Source: Arthrobacter sp. B1805 (GTDB taxonomy: Bacteria > Actinomycetota > Actinomycetes > Actinomycetales > Micrococcaceae). Taken from it: 64,000 nucleotides of DNA. The position numbers were made by a program, and so were the translations under genes. Below the pieces are notes generated by a model, which saw nothing but the letters and a program-made list of their open reading frames with translations, was not told the origin of the DNA and did not search any database. This document shows, in pieces, positions 19,289 through 26,929 of the stretch (the stretch's first letter is position 1; each line of letters begins with the position of its first letter). The DNA lies in NCBI RefSeq assembly GCF_002929745.1, contig NZ_PJIQ01000008.1:159591-223590 (forward strand), written 5' to 3'.

Positions 19289-20116
19289 TCAGGCGCCGAC
19301 CGCGACGGGCAGTCCGTCCGTCGTCGACCACTGGGACCAGGAGCCGGGGAAGAGCGACGCCTCGATGCCGGCGACGTCGAGCGCTGCGATCTCGTGCGCG
19401 GCGGTGATACCGGAACCGCAGTACACCGCGACGCGTCCTCGGTCGGCACCCAGGGCACGGAAACGGCGACGGAGCTCGTCGCGTGATCGGAAGCGCCCGT
19501 CGGGGAGGAGATTTTCCGAGGTCGGCGCGCTCACGGCTCCGGGAATGTGACCGGCCCGTGGGTCGATCGGCTCGTGCTCGCCACGGAAGCGCTCACCTGC
19601 TCGGGCGTCGAGGACGACGTCGACCGTCGACGGCTGGACGAGATCGGAGATCGAGACGGCGGGCATGTGACCGGTGGTCAGGTGCACGGTGCCCACGCAG
19701 TGGCGCTCCTCCCCTCCCTCGGTATCGAGTCCCGCAGCGTGCCAGGCAGCGAGCCCGCCGTCGAGCAGGCGGACCGAGGGAAAGCCCGCGTTGCGCAGCA
19801 GCCACCAAAGGCGTGCTGCAGCGAGGTTGCCCGAGTCGTCGTAGGCGACCACTGTGTCGCCGTCGTCGATACCCCACTGGCGCGCGCTCTCCTGCAGGGC
19901 GTCCGCGTCGGGGAGCGGATGCCGCCCGAGCCCGGGTCCACCTGGAGCGCACAGCTGGGTCTCGAGATCCACGTAGACCGCACCCGGTATGTGCGCTTCG
20001 CGGTAGTGCTCGTGGCCTCGGGGATCGCCAAGGGCCCAGCGAACATCGAGCAGGATCGTCTGCGCGCCGGAGATCATCCGGTCCTGCAGTTCCTGCACAT
20101 CCATCAGAGTCTTCAT
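19289..20116 (-). CDS. Thiosulfate/3-mercaptopyruvate sulfurtransferase (tandem rhodanese)
   Basis: A 275-aa two-domain rhodanese. The N-terminal domain is catalytically silent, with Asp in place of the active cysteine (AYDDSGNLAAARLWW). The C-terminal domain carries C233 in CGSGITAAHE, the six-residue loop typical of sulfur-substrate rhodaneses. It moves sulfane sulfur from thiosulfate or 3-mercaptopyruvate to cyanide or thiols. ATG at 20116 with AGGAGAT before it. It is divergent from the Cds1-like gene across 150 bp, which suggests a shared cysteine/H2S function. Confidence 0.9.
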   Translation of the reverse strand: MKTLMDVQELQDRMISGAQTILLDVRWALGDPRGHEHYREAHIPGAVYVDLETQLCAPGGPGLGRHPLPDADALQESARQWGIDDGDTVVAYDDSGNLAAARLWWLLRNAGFPSVRLLDGGLAAWHAAGLDTEGGEERHCVGTVHLTTGHMPAVSISDLVQPSTVDVVLDARAGERFRGEHEPIDPRAGHIPGAVSAPTSENLLPDGRFRSRDELRRRFRALGADRGRVAVYCGSGITAAHEIAALDVAGIEASLFPGSWSQWSTTDGLPVAVGA

Positions 20117-20254
20117 CGAGATCTCCTGTCGGAAGTGGCGACCGGGACTTGGTGGTCACCACGCCCGGTCCTGATGCACGCCAGTCCACCACACCCCCGT
20201 CCCCGCACCAAGCAGTGATCCGGTACTCCTGCTCGTTGGCATCGGACGGGCTTG

Positions 20255-20260
20255 TAGGCT
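20255..20260 (+). promoter_or_regulatory. Candidate -10 of leaderless cds1
   Basis: TAGGCT ends 6 nt before the ATG at 20267; no Shine-Dalgarno sequence is present, so transcription may begin on the start codon. Confidence 0.35.
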
Positions 20261-20266
20261 GACGGG

Positions 20267-21358
20267 ATGCCCAGGTTCACCGCCGCTGACAGATCGTGGT
20301 CCGACGACGCCGTGCGGCGCATCGAGGCGGACGGGAACCGGTCGGCCGACACCCACCTCTTCGCCGTACCCCTCCCGCCGCGCTGGGGCGTGCAGGTGTA
20401 TCTGAAGGACGAGTCCACCCATCGCACCGGCAGCCTCAAGCACAGGCTTGCACGGTCGCTGTTCCTCTTCGGACTGGTCAACGGATGGATCACCGAGGGA
20501 ACCACCATCGTCGAGGCCTCGAGCGGATCGACGGCCGTCTCCGAGGCCTATTTCGCCCAGCTGCTCGGCCTTCCGTTCGTCGCCGTCATGACGGCGACGA
20601 CCAGCCCGGAGAAGATCGCCCTGATCGAGCAGTACGGCGGGACCTGCCGTTTCGTCGACCACGCCTCCGAGGTCTACGACGCGGCCGAGGAGGTGGCGAG
20701 GGAGACGGGAGGGCACTACATGGACCAGTTCACCTTCGCCGAGCGGGCGACCGACTGGCGAGGGAACAACAATATCGCCGAGTCCATCTTCGAGCAGCTG
20801 GCGCTCGAACCCCATCCCCTGCCGGAGTGGATCGTGGTCGGGGCGGGAACCGGGGGCACGAGTGCAACGATCGGCCGCTATCTCCGGTACCACCGGCACC
20901 CAACGCGCCTTGCCGTCGTCGACCCCGAGCACTCCGCGTTCTATCCCGCATGGGCGGAGCCGGGGTCGTCCCCGTCCGGCAGGCCCTCACGCATCGAGGG
21001 CATCGGGCGGCCACGGCTCGAACCGAGCTTCGTACCGTCCGTGATCGATGCGATGATCCGGGTGCCCGACGCCGCCTCCGTCGCTGCCGCCCGCCACCTG
21101 CGCTCCCTCACCGGGCTGCACGCCGGCCCCTCAACCGGGACGAACCTGTGGGGCGTGTGGCAGATCGTCGCGGATCTGGTCGCCGACGGACGCACGGGCA
21201 GCGTCGTGTCGCTCATGTGCGACTCGGGTGACCGGTACGCGGCGACCTACGACGACGACGCCTGGCTCGCGCGCCGCGACCTGGACCCTTCAGGCCCGCG
21301 CGAGGTCCTCGAGGAGTTCTTCGCAACGGGAGTGTGGCCGGCGACCGCTACGAGCTGA
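20267..21358 (+). CDS. cds1: PLP-dependent L-cysteine desulfhydrase (Cds1-like cysteine synthase family)
   Basis: A 363-aa fold-II PLP enzyme. The PLP lysine is K58 in [11 protein letters not shown], the substrate loop is SSGSTA (the usual TSGNT of cysteine synthase is altered), and the phosphate loop is GAGTGGTSA. The altered loop and overall sequence resemble mycobacterial Cds1, which makes H2S, pyruvate and ammonia from cysteine, rather than a biosynthetic CysK. The divergent neighbour is a sulfurtransferase. A cysteine synthase activity cannot be excluded from sequence alone. Confidence 0.8.
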   Translation: MPRFTAADRSWSDDAVRRIEADGNRSADTHLFAVPLPPRWGVQVYLKDESTHRTGSLKHRLARSLFLFGLVNGWITEGTTIVEASSGSTAVSEAYFAQLLGLPFVAVMTATTSPEKIALIEQYGGTCRFVDHASEVYDAAEEVARETGGHYMDQFTFAERATDWRGNNNIAESIFEQLALEPHPLPEWIVVGAGTGGTSATIGRYLRYHRHPTRLAVVDPEHSAFYPAWAEPGSSPSGRPSRIEGIGRPRLEPSFVPSVIDAMIRVPDAASVAAARHLRSLTGLHAGPSTGTNLWGVWQIVADLVADGRTGSVVSLMCDSGDRYAATYDDDAWLARRDLDPSGPREVLEEFFATGVWPATATS

Positions 21359-21418
21359 CGCTCCGCCGGCGTCCTGCAGGGGTTCAGGTACACCCCTGCG
21401 CCAGGAGCAGCCCGATCG

Positions 21419-22078
21419 TCAGACGTCGACGCTCTCGCGGACCGCAAGGTGCCGGAAGGACGTGCCGTACCGCGATCCGAGACGCTCGATGTGTCCCTCG
21501 ACCATGCCGAGCCCGGTGTCGTTCAGGAGAGCATCGTGGATCTGGAATGCCCTGGGCGCCCGGACGGACGCCACGAAGTCCACGACCTCGGCGAGCTTCG
21601 ACCACGGGGCATGCACGGGAACGAGAACGGTGCCGACGTCGACCCCGTCCGGGACGATGAAGGAGTCGCCAGGGTGGTAGACACTGCCCTCGATCAGGAA
21701 CCCTACGTTGGCCACGATCGGGATCAGCGGGTGGATCAGCGCGTGCTGACCGCCGAACGTCCGCACATCGATGCCCGCGGCCGAGAACTTCTCGCCGCCG
21801 CCCACTGCGTGGATCCGCCCAGCCGAGGTGTCGCCCAGTCGTGCCGCCATGACGTCGGCCACGCCCTGCGGCGCCCACAGCTCGATGGACGCATCCGCCG
21901 CCAGCACGGCCGCCACGCGGTCGACGTCGACGTGATCGGGGTGCTCGTGTGTGACGAGGACGGCATGGGCGCCGTCGAGGGCCTCTTCGACCTCCGAGAA
22001 CGTGCCCGGGTCCAGTACCAGTACCGAGGCGTCCCGCTCGAGCCGCACGCAGGAATGGGAGAACTTGGTCAGCAGCAT
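21419..22078 (-). CDS. Metallo-beta-lactamase-fold hydrolase
   Basis: A 219-aa MBL-fold protein of the UlaG-like type. The zinc-binding HEHPDHVD motif is near residue 45, with further ligands in HPGDSF and a C-terminal IHDALL. It lacks an exoribonuclease or lactonase add-on. The ATG at 22078 is chosen because a TAGTCT box ends 6 nt before it; an in-frame GTG two codons earlier lies inside that spacer. Substrate unknown. It is divergent from the Zur-type regulator across 90 bp. Confidence 0.85.
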   Translation of the reverse strand: MLLTKFSHSCVRLERDASVLVLDPGTFSEVEEALDGAHAVLVTHEHPDHVDVDRVAAVLAADASIELWAPQGVADVMAARLGDTSAGRIHAVGGGEKFSAAGIDVRTFGGQHALIHPLIPIVANVGFLIEGSVYHPGDSFIVPDGVDVGTVLVPVHAPWSKLAEVVDFVASVRAPRAFQIHDALLNDTGLGMVEGHIERLGSRYGTSFRHLAVRESVDV

Positions 22079-22084
22079 GCGCAC

Positions 22085-22090
22085 AGACTA
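22085..22090 (-). promoter_or_regulatory. Candidate -10 of the MBL-fold gene
   Basis: TAGTCT on the minus strand, 6 nt before the ATG, with no Shine-Dalgarno sequence: a leaderless arrangement. Confidence 0.35.
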
Positions 22091-22168
22091 CCGTCGGCAC
22101 CGCTGATAATCTTGACTCTGGCCGAGCACGCCCCAGTGACACCCGAGTGCCCGCGGAAAGGGTATGAC

Positions 22169-22642
22169 ATGACGCCTGAGGTGACATCCGAAGCAGTGCC
22201 GACAGCCGGCGCAGGGGCCGCCCAGTCGGTCCGCAAAGGGTCGGAACAGCGCGTGACGCGCCAACGGCGGGCAGTCAGCGCGGCGCTCGACGAGCTCGAC
22301 GACTTCGTCAGCACCCAGGAGCTCCACAGGGTCCTGCACGACCGCGGGGAATCCGTCTCGCTCGCAACCGCCTACCGCATCCTCCAGTCGATGGCGGATG
22401 ACGGTCTCGTCGACGTCCTGCGCAACGGGGACAACGAGGCGGTCTACCGGCGCTGCGCCGTCGAACACCACCACCACCACCTGCTATGCAGGAACTGCGG
22501 CAGGGCGGTGGAGATCGAGGCGCCCGCGGTGGAGCAGTGGGCAGCACGCATAGCAGCGGAGCACGGCTTCACCGACGCCGCACATACGGTCGAGATCCAG
22601 GGCCTCTGCCCGGAGTGCTCGGCGCCGGCTGCACGGTCCTGA
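22169..22642 (+). CDS. zur: Fur-family regulator, probably the zinc repressor Zur
   Basis: A 157-aa metal-dependent repressor. The winged helix lies in residues about 25-95. The regulatory region has a five-histidine run (VEHHHHHLLCRNC) and two CxxC pairs (CRNC, CPEC) that form the structural zinc site. ATG at 22169 follows GGAAAGGG. Fur members cannot be split into Fur/Zur/Mur by eye, but a complete zinc-type ABC system with a Zur-like box lies 2 kb away, and no iron-uptake gene is in the window. Actinobacterial Zur often sits near znu genes. Confidence 0.82.
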   Translation: MTPEVTSEAVPTAGAGAAQSVRKGSEQRVTRQRRAVSAALDELDDFVSTQELHRVLHDRGESVSLATAYRILQSMADDGLVDVLRNGDNEAVYRRCAVEHHHHHLLCRNCGRAVEIEAPAVEQWAARIAAEHGFTDAAHTVEIQGLCPECSAPAARS

Positions 22643-22753
22643 CGCCTCGGCGTCTCGAGGCTCCGGTTGATGACGAAGGTTACCGCTCCCTGGCAGGGGC
22701 CGCGCACGGTGCGGGCAGGGACGTCAGGCCCTGATGGTGTCGGCGCCGTCGAT

Positions 22754-22759
22754 TAGGCT
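22754..22759 (+). promoter_or_regulatory. Candidate -10 of leaderless MarR gene 1
   Basis: TAGGCT followed by 6 nt (GGGGAC) and GTG at 22766. Confidence 0.4.
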
Positions 22760-22765
22760 GGGGAC

Positions 22766-23314
22766 GTGAGCCTCCACGACAGCACCACCCCCTCCGGCGC
22801 GCCGTCCCCTGTGGCGGGCTCCGACGAGGGCCGGTTGGGCGAGGGCCGGCTCGACGAGCTGGTGGACGCCGTGCGCCGCTATCGCAACGCGGAGAGGTTC
22901 ATGCGTGGCCAGAGCAGGGCTTCGATGCACCTCGGCAGGACGGACATGACGGCGCTGCGTCTCATGCTGCATGCCAGCCAGATCGGGCAGCCGCTGACGG
23001 CCGCCGCGCTGGCCCGCGAGCTCGACATCTCGACCGCGGCGACGACGGTCCTGATCGACCGGCTCGAGAAGAGCGGCCATGCGGAGCGGCGTCGGAAAGG
23101 CAGCGACGGGCGCTCGATCGAGATCTGGCCCACCGCGACGACCGACGGGGAAGTGCGCTCGACGATGGGTCCCATGCACGAACGCATGCTGGCCATCGCC
23201 ACGGACCTCTCGCCGCAGGAAAGGCTGACCGTGCGACGGTTCCTCGCCGCACTCGGGAGCGCGATGGCCGATCTCGACGTCCCCCGTCCTGCACCCGGCA
23301 CGTCCGGTACCTGA
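22766..23314 (+). CDS. MarR-family transcriptional regulator 1
   Basis: A 182-aa winged helix regulator. The recognition helix region is ALARELDISTAATTVLIDRLEKSGHAERRR, followed by the beta-wing KGSDGRSIEIWPT. A 30-residue Ser/Gly/Pro-rich N-terminal tail precedes the dimerisation helices. GTG start, apparently leaderless. A second MarR gene follows 72 bp later; the two share the same fold arrangement and may be old duplicates. No adjacent transporter or enzyme gene reveals its target. Confidence 0.88.
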   Translation: MSLHDSTTPSGAPSPVAGSDEGRLGEGRLDELVDAVRRYRNAERFMRGQSRASMHLGRTDMTALRLMLHASQIGQPLTAAALARELDISTAATTVLIDRLEKSGHAERRRKGSDGRSIEIWPTATTDGEVRSTMGPMHERMLAIATDLSPQERLTVRRFLAALGSAMADLDVPRPAPGTSGT

Positions 23315-23357
23315 ACTGCCCGGTGGGCGGAATGATGTGCGCTCTTACCTAGAAAGA

Positions 23358-23380
23358 TTGACTACTAGTTGGTCTAAACT
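23358..23380 (+). promoter_or_regulatory. -10 box and possible operator of MarR gene 2
   Basis: TAAACT (23375-23380) ends 6 nt before the ATG, suggesting a leaderless mRNA. Immediately upstream an imperfect dyad centred on CTAG (left arm TTGACTA, right arm TTGGTCTAA) lies in the promoter spacer, where an autorepressing MarR protein could bind. The arms match poorly without a gap. Confidence 0.35.
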
Positions 23381-23386
23381 GTAGGC

Positions 23387-23926
23387 ATGGAATCTTCGGA
23401 CGCACGGCAGGGAGCAGGTTACTGGTATCCGCCATCCGCCGAAGGCGCCTCCGATGAGGTTGCAACGGGCGTCGATGTCCTCAATGCGTTGAGAGCCTAT
23501 CGCGAGGTGGAGAGCGGACTCCGACGGCGGCTGAGTCAACGCCTCAACATCAACGAGACAGATCTCGGAGCCCTTCGTCACCTCCTCGGAGTCTGGCATC
23601 GGGATCAGGGCGCCAGCCCGAAGGACCTGGCACTCGCCCTCGGAATCTCCAGCGCCTCCACGACACTCGTCATCGACCGCCTGGAAAGGGCCGGCTTCAT
23701 CCGCAGGCGCCGGCACCCGGTGGATCGCCGTGCGGTCATCCTCGAACCCGGCGACAAGGCCACGGAGGAGTTCAGGTCTGCCTTCGACGTCGAGAAGCGC
23801 GGCGTCCTGGCTGCCGCCGACAACCTGACGAGCGAGGAGACCGAGACGGTGACACGCTTCCTGCGCAGTATGGAGCAGGCCATCTCCGATGCCGTCGGAC
23901 AGCCGGACCGGCCGCAGCGCCCCTGA
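23387..23926 (+). CDS. MarR-family transcriptional regulator 2
   Basis: A 179-aa MarR protein with recognition region LALALGISSASTTLVIDRLERAGFIRRRR and wing HPVDRRAVILEPG. It resembles MarR gene 1 in the HTH (ST-T-VIDRLE-G-RRR). The ATG at 23387 is leaderless by position. Ligand and regulon unknown; an AT-richer promoter patch upstream carries an imperfect dyad that may be its own operator. Confidence 0.88.
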   Translation: MESSDARQGAGYWYPPSAEGASDEVATGVDVLNALRAYREVESGLRRRLSQRLNINETDLGALRHLLGVWHRDQGASPKDLALALGISSASTTLVIDRLERAGFIRRRRHPVDRRAVILEPGDKATEEFRSAFDVEKRGVLAAADNLTSEETETVTRFLRSMEQAISDAVGQPDRPQRP

Positions 23927-24028
23927 CGCCGGCACGGACCGCAGGGATGGACCGCGACGACCGGACGGCTCTCGAGCCGCACGGCCTGTGCCGCTACCCG
24001 GGTCAGGCGGTCATCGCCGTTGCCTCGG

Positions 24029-24907
24029 TCAGGCGACGACCGCCGGTTTCGCAGGACGCGCGCGGCGCACTGCCCGGCGCGACCCCAGCAGACGACAGGC
24101 GAGATAGATCGCGAACGAGATCGTGGTCACGTAGGGACTGATCGGTATGCGGCCGCCGAGCGCGAGCAGGATGCCCCCGACCACGGCCGTGCAGGCGAAC
24201 GCCACGCTGAGCAACACCACGAGCCCGGGCGCCGAGGTCACCTTCAGTGCGGCCGCAGCCGGTGTGATGAGCAGGGCGAGCACCAGGAGCGCTCCGACGA
24301 CCTGGATGGACAGCGCCACCGAGATGCCCAGCAACACCATGAAGAGGATCGAGAGCCCCCGTACAGGCACGCCGCGCGCCTCCGCGAGATCCGCGTCGGC
24401 GCTGGCGAAGGTGAGCGGGCGCCAGATCGCGGCAAGAGCGACGATGACGACGACGGCGCATCCGACGAGCAGGTTCAGCTGGACGTCGTCGACCGAGACG
24501 ATCTGACCGGTGAGCAGACCGAACTTGTTGGCCGCGCGACCCTCGTACAGTGCGAGGAACAGGATGCCCAGACCCAGCCCGAAGGGCATCACGACGCCGA
24601 TGATCGAGTTCCGGTCCCGGGCACGTATCCCCATGAGGCCGAGAACGAGTGCGGCCAGGACGGAACCCACCAGCGATCCGGCGACGACGTTCGCTCCGAC
24701 GAGCAACGCGAAGGCAGCGCCTGCGAAGGACAGCTCGGCGATGCCGTGGACCGCGAAAGCGAGGTCACGCATCATGACGAAGGTCCCGATCAGCCCGCCG
24801 AGCAGTCCCAGGACCGCTCCCGCGATCAGCGAGTTGCGCACGAGGGGCAGCAGTTGGGCATAGTTGTCGAAGGTGAAGATGGCGCCGAAAATCTCCTGGA
24901 AGTCCAT
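24029..24907 (-). CDS. znuB: Zinc/metal ABC transporter permease
   Basis: A 292-aa ABC-3 family membrane protein with about eight hydrophobic helices, including GLIGTFVMMRDLAFAVHG and VVGALLVLALLITPAA. It forms the channel for metal delivered by the adjacent binding protein. It starts 3 nt after the ATPase gene and is the last gene of the znuA-znuC-znuB operon. Its zinc assignment depends on the Zur-like box upstream of znuA; the family also moves manganese. Confidence 0.92.
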   Translation of the reverse strand: MDFQEIFGAIFTFDNYAQLLPLVRNSLIAGAVLGLLGGLIGTFVMMRDLAFAVHGIAELSFAGAAFALLVGANVVAGSLVGSVLAALVLGLMGIRARDRNSIIGVVMPFGLGLGILFLALYEGRAANKFGLLTGQIVSVDDVQLNLLVGCAVVVIVALAAIWRPLTFASADADLAEARGVPVRGLSILFMVLLGISVALSIQVVGALLVLALLITPAAAALKVTSAPGLVVLLSVAFACTAVVGGILLALGGRIPISPYVTTISFAIYLACRLLGSRRAVRRARPAKPAVVA

Positions 24908-24910
24908 GGC

Positions 24911-25750
24911 CTAGGCGCTCTCGTGGTGGTGGGTAGTGGCATCGGGCAATCCGACGACGACGATCCGCCCGTTGCTGTGCAGGACCTCCACCGGACTCGC
25001 GTAGAGGTCGGACAGCACCTCGCTCGTCATGACCTCCGACGGCGAGCCCACACGGAATCGGCCGTCGGCGAGGTAGAGGACCCGGTCCACGTAGTCGATG
25101 ACCGGGTTGATCTCGTGGGTGACGAAGACGACGGCACTGTTCTTCTCGTGGCACTGGCGGTTGATGAGTGCGCTCACCGCCTGCTGGTGGAGCAGGTCGA
25201 GCGACAGCAGCGGTTCGTCGCACAGGAGCACCGTCGGGTCGGTGGCCAGCGCTTGGGCGGCCCGCAGCCGCTGCTGCTCGCCGCCGGACAGGAGCCCGAC
25301 CGGAGCATCCGCGTACGACGAGGCTCCCACGTCCCGCAGGAGGGCGTCCACGCGCTCGTTGTAGTCCCGGCTGCGCACACGCAGTCCCCAGCGGTGCCCG
25401 TCCACTCCCAGGCCGACGAGATCGCGGGCGCGAAGTGGCGTCTCCGGGGGGAAGGATTTCTGCTGCGGGATGTAGCCGAGGGTGCGGCTGCCGCGCGTGA
25501 TGGGCCTGCCGTCGATCGACGCGGTACCGGCGTCGAGGGGCTGCAACCCCAGGAGTACCTTGAGGAAACTCGTCTTCCCCGACCCGTTCGGTCCCAGCAC
25601 GGCGAAGAATTCACCGGGCATGATGTCGAGGTCGAGGCCTTCCCACAGCGTGCGGCTGCCGAAGGACAGTGCTGCCCCACGCAGGCTGATGGCCGGCATG
25701 GCTCCCGCCCCGACCGGGGAAGGATCACGCCGTGCCGAGGTCGGAGTCAT
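24911..25750 (-). CDS. znuC: Zinc/metal ABC transporter ATP-binding protein
   Basis: A 279-aa ABC ATPase: Walker A GPNGSGKT, Q-loop near YIPQQKS, signature LSGGEQQRL, Walker B VLLCDEP, and the switch His in VTHEINP. The N-terminal 17 residues before MPAISLRG may not be native, since an in-frame ATG there is also possible. The C-terminus ends THHHESA, a small histidine cluster often seen in zinc transport components. Gap to znuA is 52 bp. Confidence 0.92.
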   Translation of the reverse strand: MTPTSARRDPSPVGAGAMPAISLRGAALSFGSRTLWEGLDLDIMPGEFFAVLGPNGSGKTSFLKVLLGLQPLDAGTASIDGRPITRGSRTLGYIPQQKSFPPETPLRARDLVGLGVDGHRWGLRVRSRDYNERVDALLRDVGASSYADAPVGLLSGGEQQRLRAAQALATDPTVLLCDEPLLSLDLLHQQAVSALINRQCHEKNSAVVFVTHEINPVIDYVDRVLYLADGRFRVGSPSEVMTSEVLSDLYASPVEVLHSNGRIVVVGLPDATTHHHESA

Positions 25751-25802
25751 GCGGCGGGGCTTCCAGTCTCTCGTGGTTCAGGTGCCGCGGGCCGCGGCAC
25801 CC

Positions 25803-26834
25803 TCAGGACAGGGCAGCCTCGATGGTATCCGTGTTGGCGGTCATCCATGAAATGTAGTTCTCGCCGTCGGGCAGGGTCTCGGTGAAGTCGAGGACCGGAA
25901 GTCCCGCCGCGTCAGCCGCGGAGCGCACCGCTTCCGTCTGCGCCCCCTCGGTCTGGTCGTTGTAGGCGAGGAAGGCGAGCGTCTTCCCCGAGACGAGCGC
26001 CTTCATCTCCTCGAGCGCCGCCACCGGGACGTCCGCCTCCTCCTCGATCGCCTCGCTGAACTCCTCCGGGGTGACGTTCTCGAGCCCTGCGTCCTCGAGG
26101 AGGTACACGGGCACGGGCTCGGTCACCGCTACCTTGCCGCCGGACCCCTCGGAAGCAAGAGCCGCCAGCCGGTCCTGGATCGACTGAAGCTCAGCGGTGA
26201 AGGCATCCGCACGGCTGCGGTACTCATCTGCATTGGCCTCGTCCAACCGGCCGAGCTCATCCGCGATGGCGTCGGCGAGAGTCGCCATGGCGGGCAGGTC
26301 GTACCAGACGTGCTCGTTGAAGGCACCATGGTCGTGGCCCTCCTCGTCGGCGTGCTCCCCCGTCGGCTCGTCGCTGTGCTCCCCCGTCGGCTCGTCGCTG
26401 TGCTCCCCCGTCGGCTCGTCGCTGTGCTCCTCGGTGCCGGCCGCTGCTTCCAGGCCGGACAGTTCGACGGCGCTGAGCACGGTCTCGACGCCCGTCTCCT
26501 CGGCAAGGCGACCCAGGAACGTGTCGTATCCCCCGCCGTTCTCGATCACCAGATCGGCCTCCGACACGGACAGCTTGTCCTGCACGGTGGCCTCGTACGA
26601 GTGCGGGTCCTGGCTGAGGCTGTTCACGATGGAGGTGACCTCGACGTCGTCCCCGCCCACGGCAGCTGCGATGTCGCCGTACACGTTCGTGGCGGTCACG
26701 ATCGTGATCGCCCCTTCGCCGCTCGCAGTGCCCGTCTCACCGGGAGCTGCGGATCCACCGTCCCCGCAGGCGGCGAGGGAGAGTGCGGAGACTGCCAGCA
26801 GGGCGGGCACGGCAAGACGACGAGCAACGGGCAT
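25803..26834 (-). CDS. znuA: Zinc/metal ABC transporter substrate-binding lipoprotein with repeat-bearing metal loop
   Basis: A 343-aa cluster-9 binding lipoprotein: lipobox LAAC with C23, then a TroA-like fold. Candidate metal ligands are His in DPHSYEAT and NEHVWYD and Glu in TEPVPVYLL; the third ligand is Glu rather than the His of E. coli ZnuA. The acidic/histidine loop (about residues 135-172) contains three exact EHSDEPTG-type units followed by EHADEEGHDHGAFNEH, the mark of zinc chaperone loops. ATG with GAGG upstream. A Zur-like 15-mer sits 22 nt before the start. It heads the operon with znuC and znuB. Confidence 0.93.
   Translation of the reverse strand: MPVARRLAVPALLAVSALSLAACGDGGSAAPGETGTASGEGAITIVTATNVYGDIAAAVGGDDVEVTSIVNSLSQDPHSYEATVQDKLSVSEADLVIENGGGYDTFLGRLAEETGVETVLSAVELSGLEAAAGTEEHSDEPTGEHSDEPTGEHSDEPTGEHADEEGHDHGAFNEHVWYDLPAMATLADAIADELGRLDEANADEYRSRADAFTAELQSIQDRLAALASEGSGGKVAVTEPVPVYLLEDAGLENVTPEEFSEAIEEEADVPVAALEEMKALVSGKTLAFLAYNDQTEGAQTEAVRSAADAAGLPVLDFTETLPDGENYISWMTANTDTIEAALS
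26352..26423 (-). repeat. Three perfect 24-bp tandem repeats inside znuA
   Basis: Units 26352-26375, 26376-26399 and 26400-26423 are identical and in frame; a truncated fourth (GTGCTCC) follows. Each encodes eight residues of the EHSDEPTG type in the metal-binding loop. Perfect identity suggests recent slippage and possible copy-number variation between strains. Confidence 0.95.
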
Positions 26835-26855
26835 GACAACCTCGATCGGACCTAA

Positions 26856-26870
26856 TGAGAATTATTTACG
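26856..26870 (-). promoter_or_regulatory. Zur-like box upstream of znuA
   Basis: TGAGAATTATTTACG matches 11 of 15 positions of the actinobacterial Zur pattern TGAAAATCATTTTCA (consensus recalled from the family). It lies 22 nt before the znuA start in the only AT-rich patch of the region. A 6-bp inverted repeat GCGAAC-G-GTTCGC (26896-26908) lies further upstream with no known meaning. Confidence 0.55.
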
Positions 26871-26929
26871 TTAGCGCATCGACCATATCCGAAACGCGAA
26901 CGGTTCGCATTCTTTGGAACCTGCACCCG

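Noticed and set aside
24020..25885. A 621-codon open frame antisense to znuB and znuC
   Set aside because: Antisense of two clear ABC genes; Arg/Asp/Gln-rich with no recognisable fold.
26352..26423. Triplet of 24-bp repeats as a CRISPR array
   Set aside because: Units are contiguous without spacers and encode an in-frame protein repeat.
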